Shown here in pieces: positions 44,781-55,411 of a stretch of DNA of 64,000 bases. Under the pieces are notes generated by a model, which saw only the letters and a program-made list of their open reading frames with translations, had not been told where the DNA came from and made no database searches. The stretch comes from Streptomyces fodineus (GTDB taxonomy: Bacteria > Actinomycetota > Actinomycetes > Streptomycetales > Streptomycetaceae): the NCBI RefSeq assembly GCF_001735805.1, contig NZ_CP017248.1, positions 620,001 through 684,000 on the forward strand. The letters run 5' to 3'. A program made the position numbers and the translations under genes. Position 1 is the first letter of the stretch, and each line of letters starts with the position of its first letter.

Positions 44781-44813
44781 GATCATCTGTGACAGTTGTG
44801 GATCACCTGTGAC
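44781..44813. promoter_or_regulatory. Direct-repeat site upstream of DUF4232 gene
   Basis: GATCATCTGTGAC (44781-44793) and GATCACCTGTGAC (44801-44813) differ at one base and are spaced by 20 bases, two helical turns. Such tandem boxes suit response regulators or dimeric activators. It lies upstream of the DUF4232 gene. The binding protein is unknown. Confidence 0.5.
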
Positions 44814-44853
44814 GATTCCGTGAGTGGAAGGCCCTGTTCCCCCCGGAAACCGA

Positions 44854-44896
44854 CGAGGGCCTCCGGCCGACCCGTGCGGGTCGGGCCGGACGCCCT
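44854..44896. terminator. Terminator of katG
   Basis: A long imperfect hairpin: GAGGGC (44854-44859) with GCCCTC (44891-44896) outside, and an inner TCCGGCC-GACCCG stem pairing across a TG loop with one bulged G. It starts 12 bases after the katG stop on the minus strand. Confidence 0.7.
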
Positions 44897-44907
44897 CGCA
44901 GCGGTGA

Positions 44908-47172
<2,265 letters not shown>

Positions 47173-47610
47173 TCAGGAACTGCGGCCGGTGGAACAGTCG
47201 GGGCACATACCCCAGTAGACGACCTCGGCCTCGTCGATGGCGAAGCCCCGGTCGTCGGAGGCGGTCAGGCAGGGCGCGTCGCCGACCGCGCAGTCGACGT
47301 CGGCGACGGCACCGCACGACCGGCACACGATGTGGTGGTGGTTGTCCCCCACGCGCCCCTCATACCGGGCCGGGTGACCGGCCGGTTCGATACGGCGGAC
47401 GAGACCCGCCGCGGTGAGGGCGTGAAGGGCCTCGTAGACGGCTTGCAGCGAGATGTGGCCTACGCGGTCGCGCACCCCGGAGGCGATCGCCTCGACGCCG
47501 AGGTGGCTACCCGCCCGGACGGTCTCCAGCAGCGCGACGCGGGCTGCCGTCACGCGCAGGCCGGCACCGCGGAGCTCCTCGGCGGTGGTCGGGGTCGGGG
47601 AGGCGGTCAT
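47173..47610 (-). CDS. furA: FurA-type redox-sensing repressor of katG
   Basis: A 145-residue Fur-family regulator. The winged HTH covers about residues 10-85 (LRVTAARVALLETVRAG...SLQAVYEALHALTAAGLVRRIEP). The regulatory-metal region has GDNHHHIVCRSCGAVADVDCAVG, with the CxxC pair and the His-rich motif, and a second pair in GMCPDC near the end. It represses itself and katG, and thiol oxidation releases it. It starts a two-gene operon with katG. The ATG at 47610 has no Shine-Dalgarno and follows a -10 element closely, so the message may be nearly leaderless. Confidence 0.93.
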   Translation of the reverse strand: MTASPTPTTAEELRGAGLRVTAARVALLETVRAGSHLGVEAIASGVRDRVGHISLQAVYEALHALTAAGLVRRIEPAGHPARYEGRVGDNHHHIVCRSCGAVADVDCAVGDAPCLTASDDRGFAIDEAEVVYWGMCPDCSTGRSS

Positions 47611-47617
47611 GGGGCCG

Positions 47618-47647
47618 AACCTACCCTCAAAAACACGAGGGGTTCAA
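47618..47647 (-). promoter_or_regulatory. furA-katG promoter with FurA operator
   Basis: On the minus strand, -35 TTGAAC (47647-47642) and -10 TAGGTT (47623-47618) are 18 bases apart. The spacer contains the inverted repeat CCCTC-N8-GAGGG (47624-47641), placed where FurA binding would block polymerase. Transcription would start about 1-5 bases before the ATG, in line with a nearly leaderless transcript. Confidence 0.55.
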
Positions 47648-48421
47648 GAAAACGAACGATGCAATTTTGGTCGCGTGCCGTCGCCCGCCGTCCACCTCCG
47701 CGTCCACGTCCGTCCCCGCCCGAGTGTTTGCATTGTTGTTTGCGTTCGCATGGATCTGTTCGGTGTGCGGGCCCGCCGCCCGGCGGCCGTGCCCGGCACG
47801 GAGGGCGCGGGCACGGGCGCTACGGCATTCGGTCACATCGTCGGTCGCGGGGCGGGCCGGCGCGTCGGCCGGCGGGTGGGCCGGGGGCATGCCCGCATCA
47901 TCCGGCCCCGGATCGGCGACTGCGGCGCGGCAAGCCGGACGGTCCTCCGAAGGGGTGAGCCGGCGCACAGGTCGTCCCGCCCCGTTCGCCCTTGGGCGGC
48001 GGGCGACGGCTGTGACCCGATGGGCGGCCGTTGCCCGTGTGGCACAGGGGCGAGGAGGTCGCCGGTTGCGTGGTCACGCGCGTGCCCGCTGCCGGCGGTT
48101 CGGGCGTGCCGGTAGCGGCGGGCCAGGGCGTGGATGGCCTCCTTCGGTTGCCCGTGCCGGTCGGAGGCGGGATCGTCCGGGTGGTCCCGTGCACGCTTGA
48201 TCCCCTTGGTCCTCTGCCTACGATCACCGTGCCGCTCGCAGGCGCAGCGGCGCGTCCGCCGACGGTCCGAGGCGCGGGGACGAAGGATGGGGATCCGGCG
48301 CCGGAAGTCGCTGTCGCCGCCCTCCCGGCTCGCCTGGATGCGGCGCCGTACACGGCACATAAACGCTGCCCAGTGAGAAACTCGGGCTCTGTCACCGAGG
48401 TGGCCGTCGAGAGGGACGCTG
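47648..48421. other. 0.8-kb region without a convincing gene
   Basis: No recognisable domain was found on either strand. TGTTTGC occurs twice 12 bases apart (47725-47731, 47737-47743), like DeoR-family operator half-sites. A minus-strand stretch around 48120-48215 (frame reading RARDHPDDPASDRHGQPKEA) has coding-like third-base GC but an unlikely start region, so it may be a remnant or a small unannotated gene. The promoter of the gene at 48422 must lie at its right end. Confidence 0.45.
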
Positions 48422-49315
48422 GTGGACCTGGACGCCGTCGCCGACGAGCTGTACGGGCTGCGGCCGGAGGAGTTCGTCGCCGCCCGCGACAGCCGTGCCG
48501 TGGACGCCCGCAGGGCCGGTGATCAGGCCCTCGCCAGGGAGATCGGCTCGTTGCGGCGGCCGAGCCTGGCGGCCTGGGTCGGCAATCTCCTCGTACGCCG
48601 GCAGCCGGAGCAGGTGGAGCCGCTGCTCGTCCTCGGCGAGGAACTACGCCGTGCCCACCGCGAGCTGGACGGGACGCAGTTGCGCAAGCTGGCCCGGCGG
48701 CAGAACGAGGTGATCGGCGCGCTCGGCCGGCAGGCCCGGCGGCTGGCCGCGGAGGCGGGGCATCCGGTGGGCGAGGGCGTCCAGCGCGAGGTCGAGGAGA
48801 CGCTGCATGCCGTGCTGGCGGACCCGGAGGCCGCCCGGGAGTGGGCGGCGGGCCGGCTGGTGAAGCCGCTCAGCTCGACGCTCGGGTTCCCGGCGGCCGA
48901 CGAGGCCCTGCCGGCGGGCCGCCCCGCTCCCCCCGCGGCCAAGCCGAAGAAGCCCGCCCGGAGCCAGGGGCGCCAAGCGGACGCGGAGCACCGCCGGCGC
49001 CTCGCCGAGGCCCGTGAGCAGGCCCGCGAGGCGGAACGGGAACTGGGTGCCCGGGAGAAGGAGGCCGACGCCGCCGGACGAGTGCTGGAGGAGGCCGGCG
49101 CCCGGGTGGCCGAGGCCGAGGGGCACGTCCGTGAGCTGCGGGAGCGGCTGCGGCGCGCCGAGGAGGAGCAGCGGCGGGCACGGGCCGCTGAACAGGACGC
49201 GCGGGAACGGGCACGGCAGGCCGACCGCGCCGTACGGGAGGCCCGGTGCCGGACGGAATCCGCCGCCAAGCAGGTGGAACGGTTGACCGCGGGGGCGGGC
49301 TCTCGCCGACCGTGA
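48422..49315 (+). CDS. Coiled-coil hypothetical protein
   Basis: A 297-residue cytoplasmic protein of unknown function, a type found in many Streptomyces. Residues 1-155 are a globular helical part (LYGLRPEEFVAARDSRAVDARRAGD, PSLAAWVGNLLVRRQPEQVEPLL). After a Pro/Lys linker, residues 175-285 form one long Ala/Glu/Arg coiled coil (RLAEAREQAREAERELGARE...). The layout suggests a structural or DNA- or membrane-scaffold role, but no domain is recognised. GTG 48422 has GAGAGGGAC upstream. It stands alone and is convergent with the XRE-family regulator. Confidence 0.75.
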   Translation: MDLDAVADELYGLRPEEFVAARDSRAVDARRAGDQALAREIGSLRRPSLAAWVGNLLVRRQPEQVEPLLVLGEELRRAHRELDGTQLRKLARRQNEVIGALGRQARRLAAEAGHPVGEGVQREVEETLHAVLADPEAAREWAAGRLVKPLSSTLGFPAADEALPAGRPAPPAAKPKKPARSQGRQADAEHRRRLAEAREQAREAERELGAREKEADAAGRVLEEAGARVAEAEGHVRELRERLRRAEEEQRRARAAEQDARERARQADRAVREARCRTESAAKQVERLTAGAGSRRP

Positions 49316-49386
49316 CCTCGAGATGCGATCCCTCCACGACGAACGTCAGCGAAGACAAAGACAAAAGACAAGGCGACGAGCTCCTG

Positions 49387-50280
49387 CTATGGACGTTGCG
49401 GCCCGTCCGCGGCGGACCGACCGTCGAACTCCGGTCCGGTGCCGGCCGCAGACGTGTGGGAGACCCCGGTGGCCGCCGCCGTACGCAGGGACTCCAGCAG
49501 GCGGGCCGTCTCCGAGCCCGGCTCGGCGTGATAGATCGCCAGGATCTGACCGCCGGAGTCGCTGAGCGGCAGTTTCTCCCGGCGCAGTTCGAGCATGCCG
49601 ACCTGCGGATGGCGCAGCCGCATCGAGCCTCCGGCCAGCGGGGCGACGTCGTGCCGGGCCCACAGCCGCCGGAACGGTTCGCTGGCCAGCGACAGCTCGC
49701 CCACCAGCTGGACGATCCGTGGGTCGTCGACATCGCTGCCCACGGAGGCGCGGAACGCGGCGACCAGGCCGCCGGCCGTCTGCTCCCAGTCGGGGTAGAG
49801 GTCCTGCTCGTCGGGGTCGAGGAAGATCGAGCGGAGGCGGTTGACGCCTGGCCGGATGCTGGGCGACACGGTGGCGGCGAGGCGGTTCGCGGCGAGCACC
49901 TCGAACATCCGGCTCTCCACGAACGCCGGCAGGTTGATCACGTCGAGCAGCTGCCGGATCCCGGCCGGCACCACCTCCCGGCGCGGTCGCCGGCGTGCGG
50001 CCGGGCGGGCGGTGGTCAGGCTCTGCAGGTGGGCGGTGGCGGTCGCGTCCAGCCGGAACACCCGTGCCAGGGCCTCCAGCACCTGCGGCGACGGGTTGCG
50101 GTCGCGGCCCTGCTCCAGGCGGAGGTAGTAGTCGGCGCTGATCCCGGCCAGGGTGGCGACCTCCTCACGGCGCAGCCCGGGGGTACGGCGTACCCCCACG
50201 ACCGGCAGCCCCGCATCCGCCGGGTCGGTCAGCTCACGACGGGCCCGAAGGTATTCCCCGAGCGCATTCGTCCTGCTCAT
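49387..50280 (-). CDS. XRE-family regulator with MmyB-like ligand domain
   Basis: A 297-residue transcription factor. The Cro/CI HTH (about 10-90) contains RRTPGLRREEVATLAGISADYYLRLEQGRDRNPSPQVLEALARVFRLD, the hallmark of the MmyB/HTH_31 group. The C-terminal MmyB-like domain (about 110-280) has LPAFVESRMFEVLAANRLA and the RLRHPQVGMLELRREKLPL block, and is a PAS-like fold that may bind fatty acid-like ligands. These regulators usually sit divergent from an oxidoreductase, but here the divergent side faces another minus-strand TetR gene, so its target is not obvious. Confidence 0.87.
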   Translation of the reverse strand: MSRTNALGEYLRARRELTDPADAGLPVVGVRRTPGLRREEVATLAGISADYYLRLEQGRDRNPSPQVLEALARVFRLDATATAHLQSLTTARPAARRRPRREVVPAGIRQLLDVINLPAFVESRMFEVLAANRLAATVSPSIRPGVNRLRSIFLDPDEQDLYPDWEQTAGGLVAAFRASVGSDVDDPRIVQLVGELSLASEPFRRLWARHDVAPLAGGSMRLRHPQVGMLELRREKLPLSDSGGQILAIYHAEPGSETARLLESLRTAAATGVSHTSAAGTGPEFDGRSAADGPQRP

Positions 50281-50455
50281 GGCCCCGAGCTTACGAGCCC
50301 GCCGAACGCCGTGCCTGGTCCCGTCACCCCCAGGATGAGCGCGGCACGGACACCGATGCCCGCGGCGCCGGCCTTGCGGCTGCGACGCTCGCCGGGCGTG
50401 ATGTTGCCGGCGGATTCCCCCCGTCCAGCTGACGCCTGCTCAAGCCACAGACCGC

Positions 50456-51163
50456 TCAGGTGAGCCGAAACGCGTCCGCGAGCAAGCCGAGTTGGACGTC
50501 GAGGAGCGTCCCGGCCCGGTGGCCCATGCCCGTGTACTGGCCGGTGACTTCGAGGCTGACGGTGCCGTGGAGGTGTGACCAGGCGAGGATGGTGCCGCCC
50601 AGGGCGCAGCGTGCCCGTGGGTCCGCGGGGTCCAGGTCGGTCCGGGCGCGCAGCCAGTCGACGGCGGTGTGATCGGTACGCAGCCAGGTCGCCATCTCGG
50701 CGATGACCGGCTGGACGGCCTCGGTCGCCTCGCCCTGGGCGAAGACGGTGACGAAGGGCCCCATGGCATACCGCGAGCGCGCGACGATGTCGGCCGGGGG
50801 CGTGTAGCCGGGGGCGGGCGGCCCCTGGATGAGCAGGTAGCGGTGCGGCTGTGACAGGGCCCAGGCGTGGTAGGCACGGCCGAGGGCGAGCAGGGTGGTG
50901 CGCGGCCCGGGACCCGGGGTCACCGCGTTGATCGCCTCGCCCGCGTCGTCGTACGCGGAGCGGACCAGCTCGTGGAGCAGCTCGTCGCGGCCTGTGAAGT
51001 AGCGGTACAGCGCCGGCCCCGACATCCCCATCTCCCGGGCGATGGCGTTGAGCGCGACGCCTTGCACTCCGCTCTCGGCAAGTTGCCGCAGGGCGACCGC
51101 CTTGATCTCCTCGCGGACCTGTGCGCGGTAGCGGGCGCGCGGCCCCGCCGGCGTGGCAGCCAT
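50456..51163 (-). CDS. TetR-family regulator (WHG-type C-terminal domain)
   Basis: A 235-residue TetR protein. The HTH spans about residues 16-63 (REEIKAVALRQLAESGVQGVALNAIAREMGMSGPALYRYFTGRDELLHEL). The C-terminal half (WALSQPHRYLLIQGPPAPGY, ALGGTILAWSHLHGTVSLEVTGQY) is typical of the TetR_C_13/WHG group. ATG 51163 follows AGGGAGAGAG. It is divergent from the epimerase-like gene at 51304, with a near-palindrome at 51234-51250 and a tandem 13-base repeat between them, so it most likely represses that gene. Confidence 0.87.
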   Translation of the reverse strand: MAATPAGPRARYRAQVREEIKAVALRQLAESGVQGVALNAIAREMGMSGPALYRYFTGRDELLHELVRSAYDDAGEAINAVTPGPGPRTTLLALGRAYHAWALSQPHRYLLIQGPPAPGYTPPADIVARSRYAMGPFVTVFAQGEATEAVQPVIAEMATWLRTDHTAVDWLRARTDLDPADPRARCALGGTILAWSHLHGTVSLEVTGQYTGMGHRAGTLLDVQLGLLADAFRLT

Positions 51164-51207
51164 CTCTCTCCCTGGGATCGGTTCGGTGCGTCACCTGCTG
51201 TTTCGCA

Positions 51208-51233
51208 TACATCCTGCCAGTACATCTTGCCAG
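51208..51233. repeat. Tandem 13-bp repeat in the TetR/epimerase control region
   Basis: TACATCCTGCCAG (51208-51220) is followed at once by TACATCTTGCCAG (51221-51233), with one difference. It lies between the divergent starts, next to the near-palindrome at 51234, and may be part of the operator. Confidence 0.7.
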
Positions 51234-51250
51234 AGTTAGAGGCTATAACT
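51234..51250. promoter_or_regulatory. Near-palindromic TetR operator
   Basis: AGTTAGAG and CTATAACT (51234-51250 overall) form an inverted repeat with one mismatch pair around a central G. It is the AT-richest part of the intergenic region and the likely binding site for the divergent TetR protein. Confidence 0.55.
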
Positions 51251-51303
51251 AATGTGAGTCCAGCAAACGGGAAGTGCCCACCACACGGAAAGAGGGACCC
51301 GCC

Positions 51304-52257
51304 ATGACCTCCACCGCACGTGATCTGCACGTCGTCCTCGGTGCCGGACCGGCCGGCTCGACGCTCGCCGGGGAGCTGGGCCGCCGCGGCCACCCGGTCC
51401 GCCTGGTCGACCGCACCGGGACCGGCCCAACCCCCGAGGGCGTCACCCGCCTCAAGGGCGACGTCGGCACGGTCGACGGCGCCCGCGCGGCGATCAGGGA
51501 CGCCGCCGTGGTCTATCACTGCGTGAACGTGGCCTATCACCTGCAGGTCGACGTGATGCCCGGCATCCAGGACGCGGTGCTCGGCGCCGTCGAGGCCGAG
51601 GATGCCCGCCTGGTCGTCGTCGACACGCTCTACCCCTACGGCGAGACCCACGGCCGGGTGATGACCGAGAACACCCCGTGGAACGCGACCAGCGCCAAGG
51701 GCAGGATGCGGGCGGACCTCGACGAGAAGTACCTGGCCGCGCACCGTGCGGGCCGGGCTCGTGTCGCACTGGGCCGCTCGGCCGACTTCGTCGGTCCCGG
51801 CGTGCTCAACTCCTCCCTGGGCGGCGCCGTGTTCCCCGGTGCGCTGACCGGCGGCGAGGTGTTCGGCCTGGGCGACATCGACCTGCCGCACAGCTACACC
51901 GACATCCGCGACGTGGCCGCAGGACTGGCCACGCTCGGCGAGAACCCCGACGGCGACGGCCGCGTCTGGCACCTGCCCACCGCTGCGGCCCGCACCACCC
52001 GGGAGGTCTTCCGGATGATCGAGGAGAAGGCCGGGCGGCCGATGAACATCACGATCAAGTCGGAGCCGCGCCCGTTCGGCCCCTTCGGCGAGGAGTTCAT
52101 GAGCTCGTACGCCGAGCTCTTCTACCAGCACACCGAACCGCAGGTGATGGACTCCAGCGCGATCCAGGACACCTTCGGCATCAAGCCCGTCCCGCTGGAG
52201 ACCACTGTGGACGACACGATCGCCTGGTACCGCACGTTCCTGGCCTCGGGACACTGA
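51304..52257 (+). CDS. NAD-dependent epimerase/dehydratase family protein
   Basis: A 317-residue extended-SDR-like protein. The Rossmann start is HVVLGAGPAGSTLAGEL (G-x-G-x-x-G, about 8-20). VVDTLYPYGETHGRVMTENTP (about 103-122) resembles the Tyr-containing region of epimerases, but the usual Y-x3-K is not in the standard place: KYLAAHRAG follows, so the catalytic pair should be modelled. The C-terminal part binds substrate. ATG 51304 follows AGAGGGAC and is preferred over 51274. It is under the divergent TetR regulator. Confidence 0.82.
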   Translation: MTSTARDLHVVLGAGPAGSTLAGELGRRGHPVRLVDRTGTGPTPEGVTRLKGDVGTVDGARAAIRDAAVVYHCVNVAYHLQVDVMPGIQDAVLGAVEAEDARLVVVDTLYPYGETHGRVMTENTPWNATSAKGRMRADLDEKYLAAHRAGRARVALGRSADFVGPGVLNSSLGGAVFPGALTGGEVFGLGDIDLPHSYTDIRDVAAGLATLGENPDGDGRVWHLPTAAARTTREVFRMIEEKAGRPMNITIKSEPRPFGPFGEEFMSSYAELFYQHTEPQVMDSSAIQDTFGIKPVPLETTVDDTIAWYRTFLASGH

Positions 52258-52331
52258 ACGCGACCATGCCGCCCCACCGCGACCTCTGAGACCCTGGGAC
52301 TCAGGAGCACCGGGTCAGGAGGCGAGGAGCC

Positions 52332-53288
52332 ATGGCGAGACCGATCTGGACCGGAGTCCTGACCTTCGGGCTGGTCAGCCTGCCCGTGGGGCTGTACACC
52401 GCCACCGAGGACCACACCGTGCACTTCCACCAGCTCCAGCGCGGCACCTCGGACCGGATCCGCAACAAGCGGGTCAACGAGCGCACCGGCAAGGAGGTCG
52501 ACGCCGACCGGATCGTCAAGGGCTACGAGCTCGACGAGGGCGAGTACGTGGTCGTGGAACCGGAGGAGCTGGAGGAGATCGCGCCCGGGCGGTCGAAGGT
52601 GATCGACCTGGCCGGGTTCGTGGACCTCCACGACGTGGAGCCCGTGTACTTCGCCCGCACGTACTACGTCGGCCCGCGCGGCAAGGAGTACGCGAAGGTG
52701 TACGAGCTGATGCGGGCGGCGCTGGACCGCGCGGACAAGGCCGGGATCGGCACGCTCACCATGCGCGGCAAGGAGTACCTGACCGCGTTGCGCGCCCAGC
52801 CGGGCGTCCTGGTGCTGCACACCCTGCACTGGGCCGACGAGGTGCGCGACCCCGCCGATGCGGTGGAGCAGCTGCCGGACCGGCGCACCAGGGCGGACAG
52901 CAAGGAGCTGCGGACGGCCGAGCAGCTGATCGACGCCCTCACCATCGACTGGGATCCCGGCGAGTACCACGACACGTACGAGGAGCGGGTCAAGAAGCTC
53001 GTCGCCGCGAAACGGAAGGGCGAGGAGGTCGTCGCCGAACCGGAGGCCCCGGAGGCGACGAATGTCATCGACCTCATGGACGTGCTCAGCCGGAGCGTCG
53101 AGCAGAGCAGGTCCGGGGGCCGTAAGGGCGGCGGCCGGAAACGGACCGCGGGCAGGAAGGCCGCCGAGGATCCGGCGTCCCTGTCGAAGGCCGAGCTGCA
53201 GAAGCGGGCGAGTACCGCGGGCGTGCCGGGCAGGTCGAAGATGACGCGGGATCAGCTCATCAAGGCCCTTGCGGCGAAGGCGGCTTGA
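52332..53288 (+). CDS. ku: Ku DNA end-binding protein
   Basis: A 318-residue bacterial Ku homologue for non-homologous end joining. ARPIWTGVLTFGLVSLPVGLYTA begins the beta-barrel core, and HFHQL and YFARTYYVGPRGKEYAKVYELM are conserved core segments. The C-terminal extension has a Lys/Arg-rich linker (GGRKGGGRKRTAGRKA) followed by a SAP-like/Rho-N-type helix-extended-helix (SKAELQKRASTAGVPGRSKMTRDQLIKAL), as in Streptomyces Ku proteins. No LigD gene is adjacent. ATG 52332 has AGGAGGCGAGGAG before it. Confidence 0.95.
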   Translation: MARPIWTGVLTFGLVSLPVGLYTATEDHTVHFHQLQRGTSDRIRNKRVNERTGKEVDADRIVKGYELDEGEYVVVEPEELEEIAPGRSKVIDLAGFVDLHDVEPVYFARTYYVGPRGKEYAKVYELMRAALDRADKAGIGTLTMRGKEYLTALRAQPGVLVLHTLHWADEVRDPADAVEQLPDRRTRADSKELRTAEQLIDALTIDWDPGEYHDTYEERVKKLVAAKRKGEEVVAEPEAPEATNVIDLMDVLSRSVEQSRSGGRKGGGRKRTAGRKAAEDPASLSKAELQKRASTAGVPGRSKMTRDQLIKALAAKAA

Positions 53289-53392
53289 CCACCGGCCGGA
53301 TCCAGGGCCGTGCCGGACTCGGCCCGGCGGCGGGCCGCTCGTGCCCCGCACGACTACCTTCGGGCCCAACTCGGCCTCTACGAAGGTGCCGT

Positions 53393-53702
53393 GTGAAGAT
53401 CGCCCTCGAGTCGAGCAAGTTCCCGGCCCTGCCGATGGACGACATGGTGCGCGCACGGTGGCCCAACTCGACCACCCGCACATCCAGTTGCCCCCGCGTG
53501 CGGACGACGCGCACGTGGCCGTGCTGAAGAAATCCTCGGACACGCACGGGGTGCAGCTCTCCTCCGCGCTGCCACTGTACAAGCGGTCCGCACTGGACGA
53601 TGAGGAGCAGCAGGCGGCCGTCCGCCGCTGGAAGCGGGTGATCGAGATCACCGCGGGCCCGGAATGCCCGCTGATGTACTCGGAGTTCAACGGCTGCGGT
53701 AC
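53393..53702 (+). pseudogene. Frameshifted N-terminal remnant of a sugar phosphate isomerase/epimerase
   Basis: GTG 53393 opens VKIALESSKFPALPMDDMVR, the start of an AP-endonuclease-2-like TIM-barrel isomerase, in one frame. After about 53455 the homology continues in another frame: HPHIQLPPRADDAHVAVLKK, then VQLSSALPLYKRSALDDEEQ, AAVRRWKRVIEI and MYSEFNG. It then stops resembling the family near 53702, where about two-thirds of the barrel is missing. So the gene carries a small deletion and a large truncation. The family assignment rests on motif recognition. Confidence 0.6.
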
Positions 53703-53983
53703 ACCCTCAACCCGCCCGGCACCCCGACCCATACCACCAGCAACCGGACATCGGGCCCGCGCCCCTGGCGCGGCCCGCCGGGCGCGTACGTTGCGGGTGC
53801 AGCCGATCAAGGCGGTGTACGGTGTGTCACTCGTATGGGTGCACCGGTCCGGGTGTCCGTGGCATACGGCAGGATCTGTCGTTCGGCAGCAGTGTGATGT
53901 TTGCCATGTGACGTGATGGACCGGGATGAACGGGCAAGGTACCCCGTCATGCCCCACGCCAACCCTCTGCGGCAGGTGATTAG
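53703..53983. other. Gap between isomerase remnant and acyltransferase gene
   Basis: About 280 bases with no gene recognised. The last 60 bases before 53984 should hold the acyltransferase promoter (ATG 53984 is preceded by AGGTG). No clear operator was found. Confidence 0.4.
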
Positions 53984-55162
53984 ATGACCACGGCGACGAC
54001 CCGGGCGCTCCGGACGACGCCGCCCGCCCTGACCGGCGATTCGACCGCCAGGGATTCCCCAGCCGCCGCCAGGCCCTCGCTGCCGTCCCTCACGGGACTG
54101 CGGTGGATGGCGGCTCTGCTGGTGTTCGGACTGCATGTGAACAACTTCGGCTATTTCGGAGGCACCGGTGGCCGCCTCGTGTATTGGGGATTCGGTGCGG
54201 GTGCCACCGGAGTGTCGTTCTTCTTTGTGTTGTCCGGATTCGTACTGACCTGGTCGGCTCGGCCCAGCGACCGCGCGCTCGCCTTCTGGAGACGGAGGTT
54301 CGCGCGCGTCTACCCGGTGCACCTGGTCACTCTGGCGCTCGCCCTGGTCATGGCGTACACGCTGGAGAACCAGCCGATGCCGACCCCGAAGCAGGCGCTG
54401 TCCAATGCGCTGCTGCTCCACTCCTGGTGGCGCCCCTGGTGGCAGACGCTGAACCCGGTCAGCTGGTCCCTCGCCTGCGAGGCGTTCTTCTACGCCTCCT
54501 TCCCGCTGCTCTTCCTGCTGCTGCGCCGGCTCGGCGCGCGGAGTTCGACCGTGCTGGGCGGTCTGTCGGTCGTGGCGGTCGTGGTGCTGGCCTGGGCGGA
54601 CGCCCACCACTGGTGGACGTACGCGCTGTACTCGTTCCCCGCGGCCCGGCTGCCCGAGTTCGTCCTCGGCGCGGTCGCCGCGCGGCTGGTGCTGCTCGGC
54701 CGCTGGCGCGGGCCCGGACTCGAGGCGTCGCTCGCCCTGGCGATCATCGGCTACTTCCTCGTGCCGCAGGTCACGCCCGGCTACTCGGCCACCGTGTGCA
54801 CCATCGTCGGGTTCACGCTGCTCATCCCGGCCGCCGCCGTCGCGGACATGCAGGGGCTGCCCTCGCTGTGGCGGCGCCGTCGGCTGGTACGGCTCGGCGA
54901 GCTGTCGTTCGCCTTCTACATGATCCATCTGCTGGTGCTGCGCGCCGCCACCCAGCTGCTCGGGACGAAGCCGCACTTCGGGCTGCTGGCGGCGGTCGCC
55001 GTGACCACGACCGCGTTCGCCGTGTCGCTGGGGCTGTCCTGGGTGCTGTACGAGGCGGTGGAACGCCCGGCCAGACGCCTGCTGCTGCGCCGGCGCCGGC
55101 CGGCCGCCCAGCCGGAACGGGCCAAGGAGAGCCGCGAGGCACCGGCCGCCGCACGGGACTGA
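53984..55162 (+). CDS. Acyltransferase 3 family membrane protein
   Basis: A 392-residue integral membrane O-acyltransferase with about 10 hydrophobic segments. SLTGLRWMAALLVFGLHVNNFGYF (about 32-60) carries the conserved Arg and His of the family's active-site region (R-x10-H), GVSFFFVLSGFVLTWS follows, and FWRRRFARVYPVH is the conserved R-R-x-x-R-I-x-P block. Such enzymes acetylate or acylate sugars, peptidoglycan or polyketides. The Arg-rich cytoplasmic tail ends in AAARD. It stands alone, and a hairpin terminator follows at 55181-55218. Confidence 0.88.
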   Translation: MTTATTRALRTTPPALTGDSTARDSPAAARPSLPSLTGLRWMAALLVFGLHVNNFGYFGGTGGRLVYWGFGAGATGVSFFFVLSGFVLTWSARPSDRALAFWRRRFARVYPVHLVTLALALVMAYTLENQPMPTPKQALSNALLLHSWWRPWWQTLNPVSWSLACEAFFYASFPLLFLLLRRLGARSSTVLGGLSVVAVVVLAWADAHHWWTYALYSFPAARLPEFVLGAVAARLVLLGRWRGPGLEASLALAIIGYFLVPQVTPGYSATVCTIVGFTLLIPAAAVADMQGLPSLWRRRRLVRLGELSFAFYMIHLLVLRAATQLLGTKPHFGLLAAVAVTTTAFAVSLGLSWVLYEAVERPARRLLLRRRRPAAQPERAKESREAPAAARD

Positions 55163-55180
55163 GCGCGTCGCCGGGTCTTT

Positions 55181-55218
55181 CGGGGGCGCGCCCGCAAGCG
55201 GGTGGGAAAGTGCCCCCG
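55181..55218. terminator. Hairpin terminator of the acyltransferase gene
   Basis: CGGGGGC (55181-55187) pairs with GCCCCCG (55212-55218), with an inner CCCGC-AA-GCGGG helper stem. It starts 18 bases after the stop. Confidence 0.65.
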
Positions 55219-55411
55219 GCTCGATCGCGGAAGGCCGCGTGCCGGTGCGTCACGGGGCCCGGAAGGCCTGTCGGCCGACCTCCGAGGGCAGCTTCCCGGC
55301 CTCCCTCCGGCGCCCTCTCCAGGGCCCGTCGGCGCCTTCCGTCCCGGCCCCGCGACCTGGTGTTCCGCCGCCCCGTCCCCTAGGTTCCGGGCATCGGGAA
55401 AGGGGGGCCGG

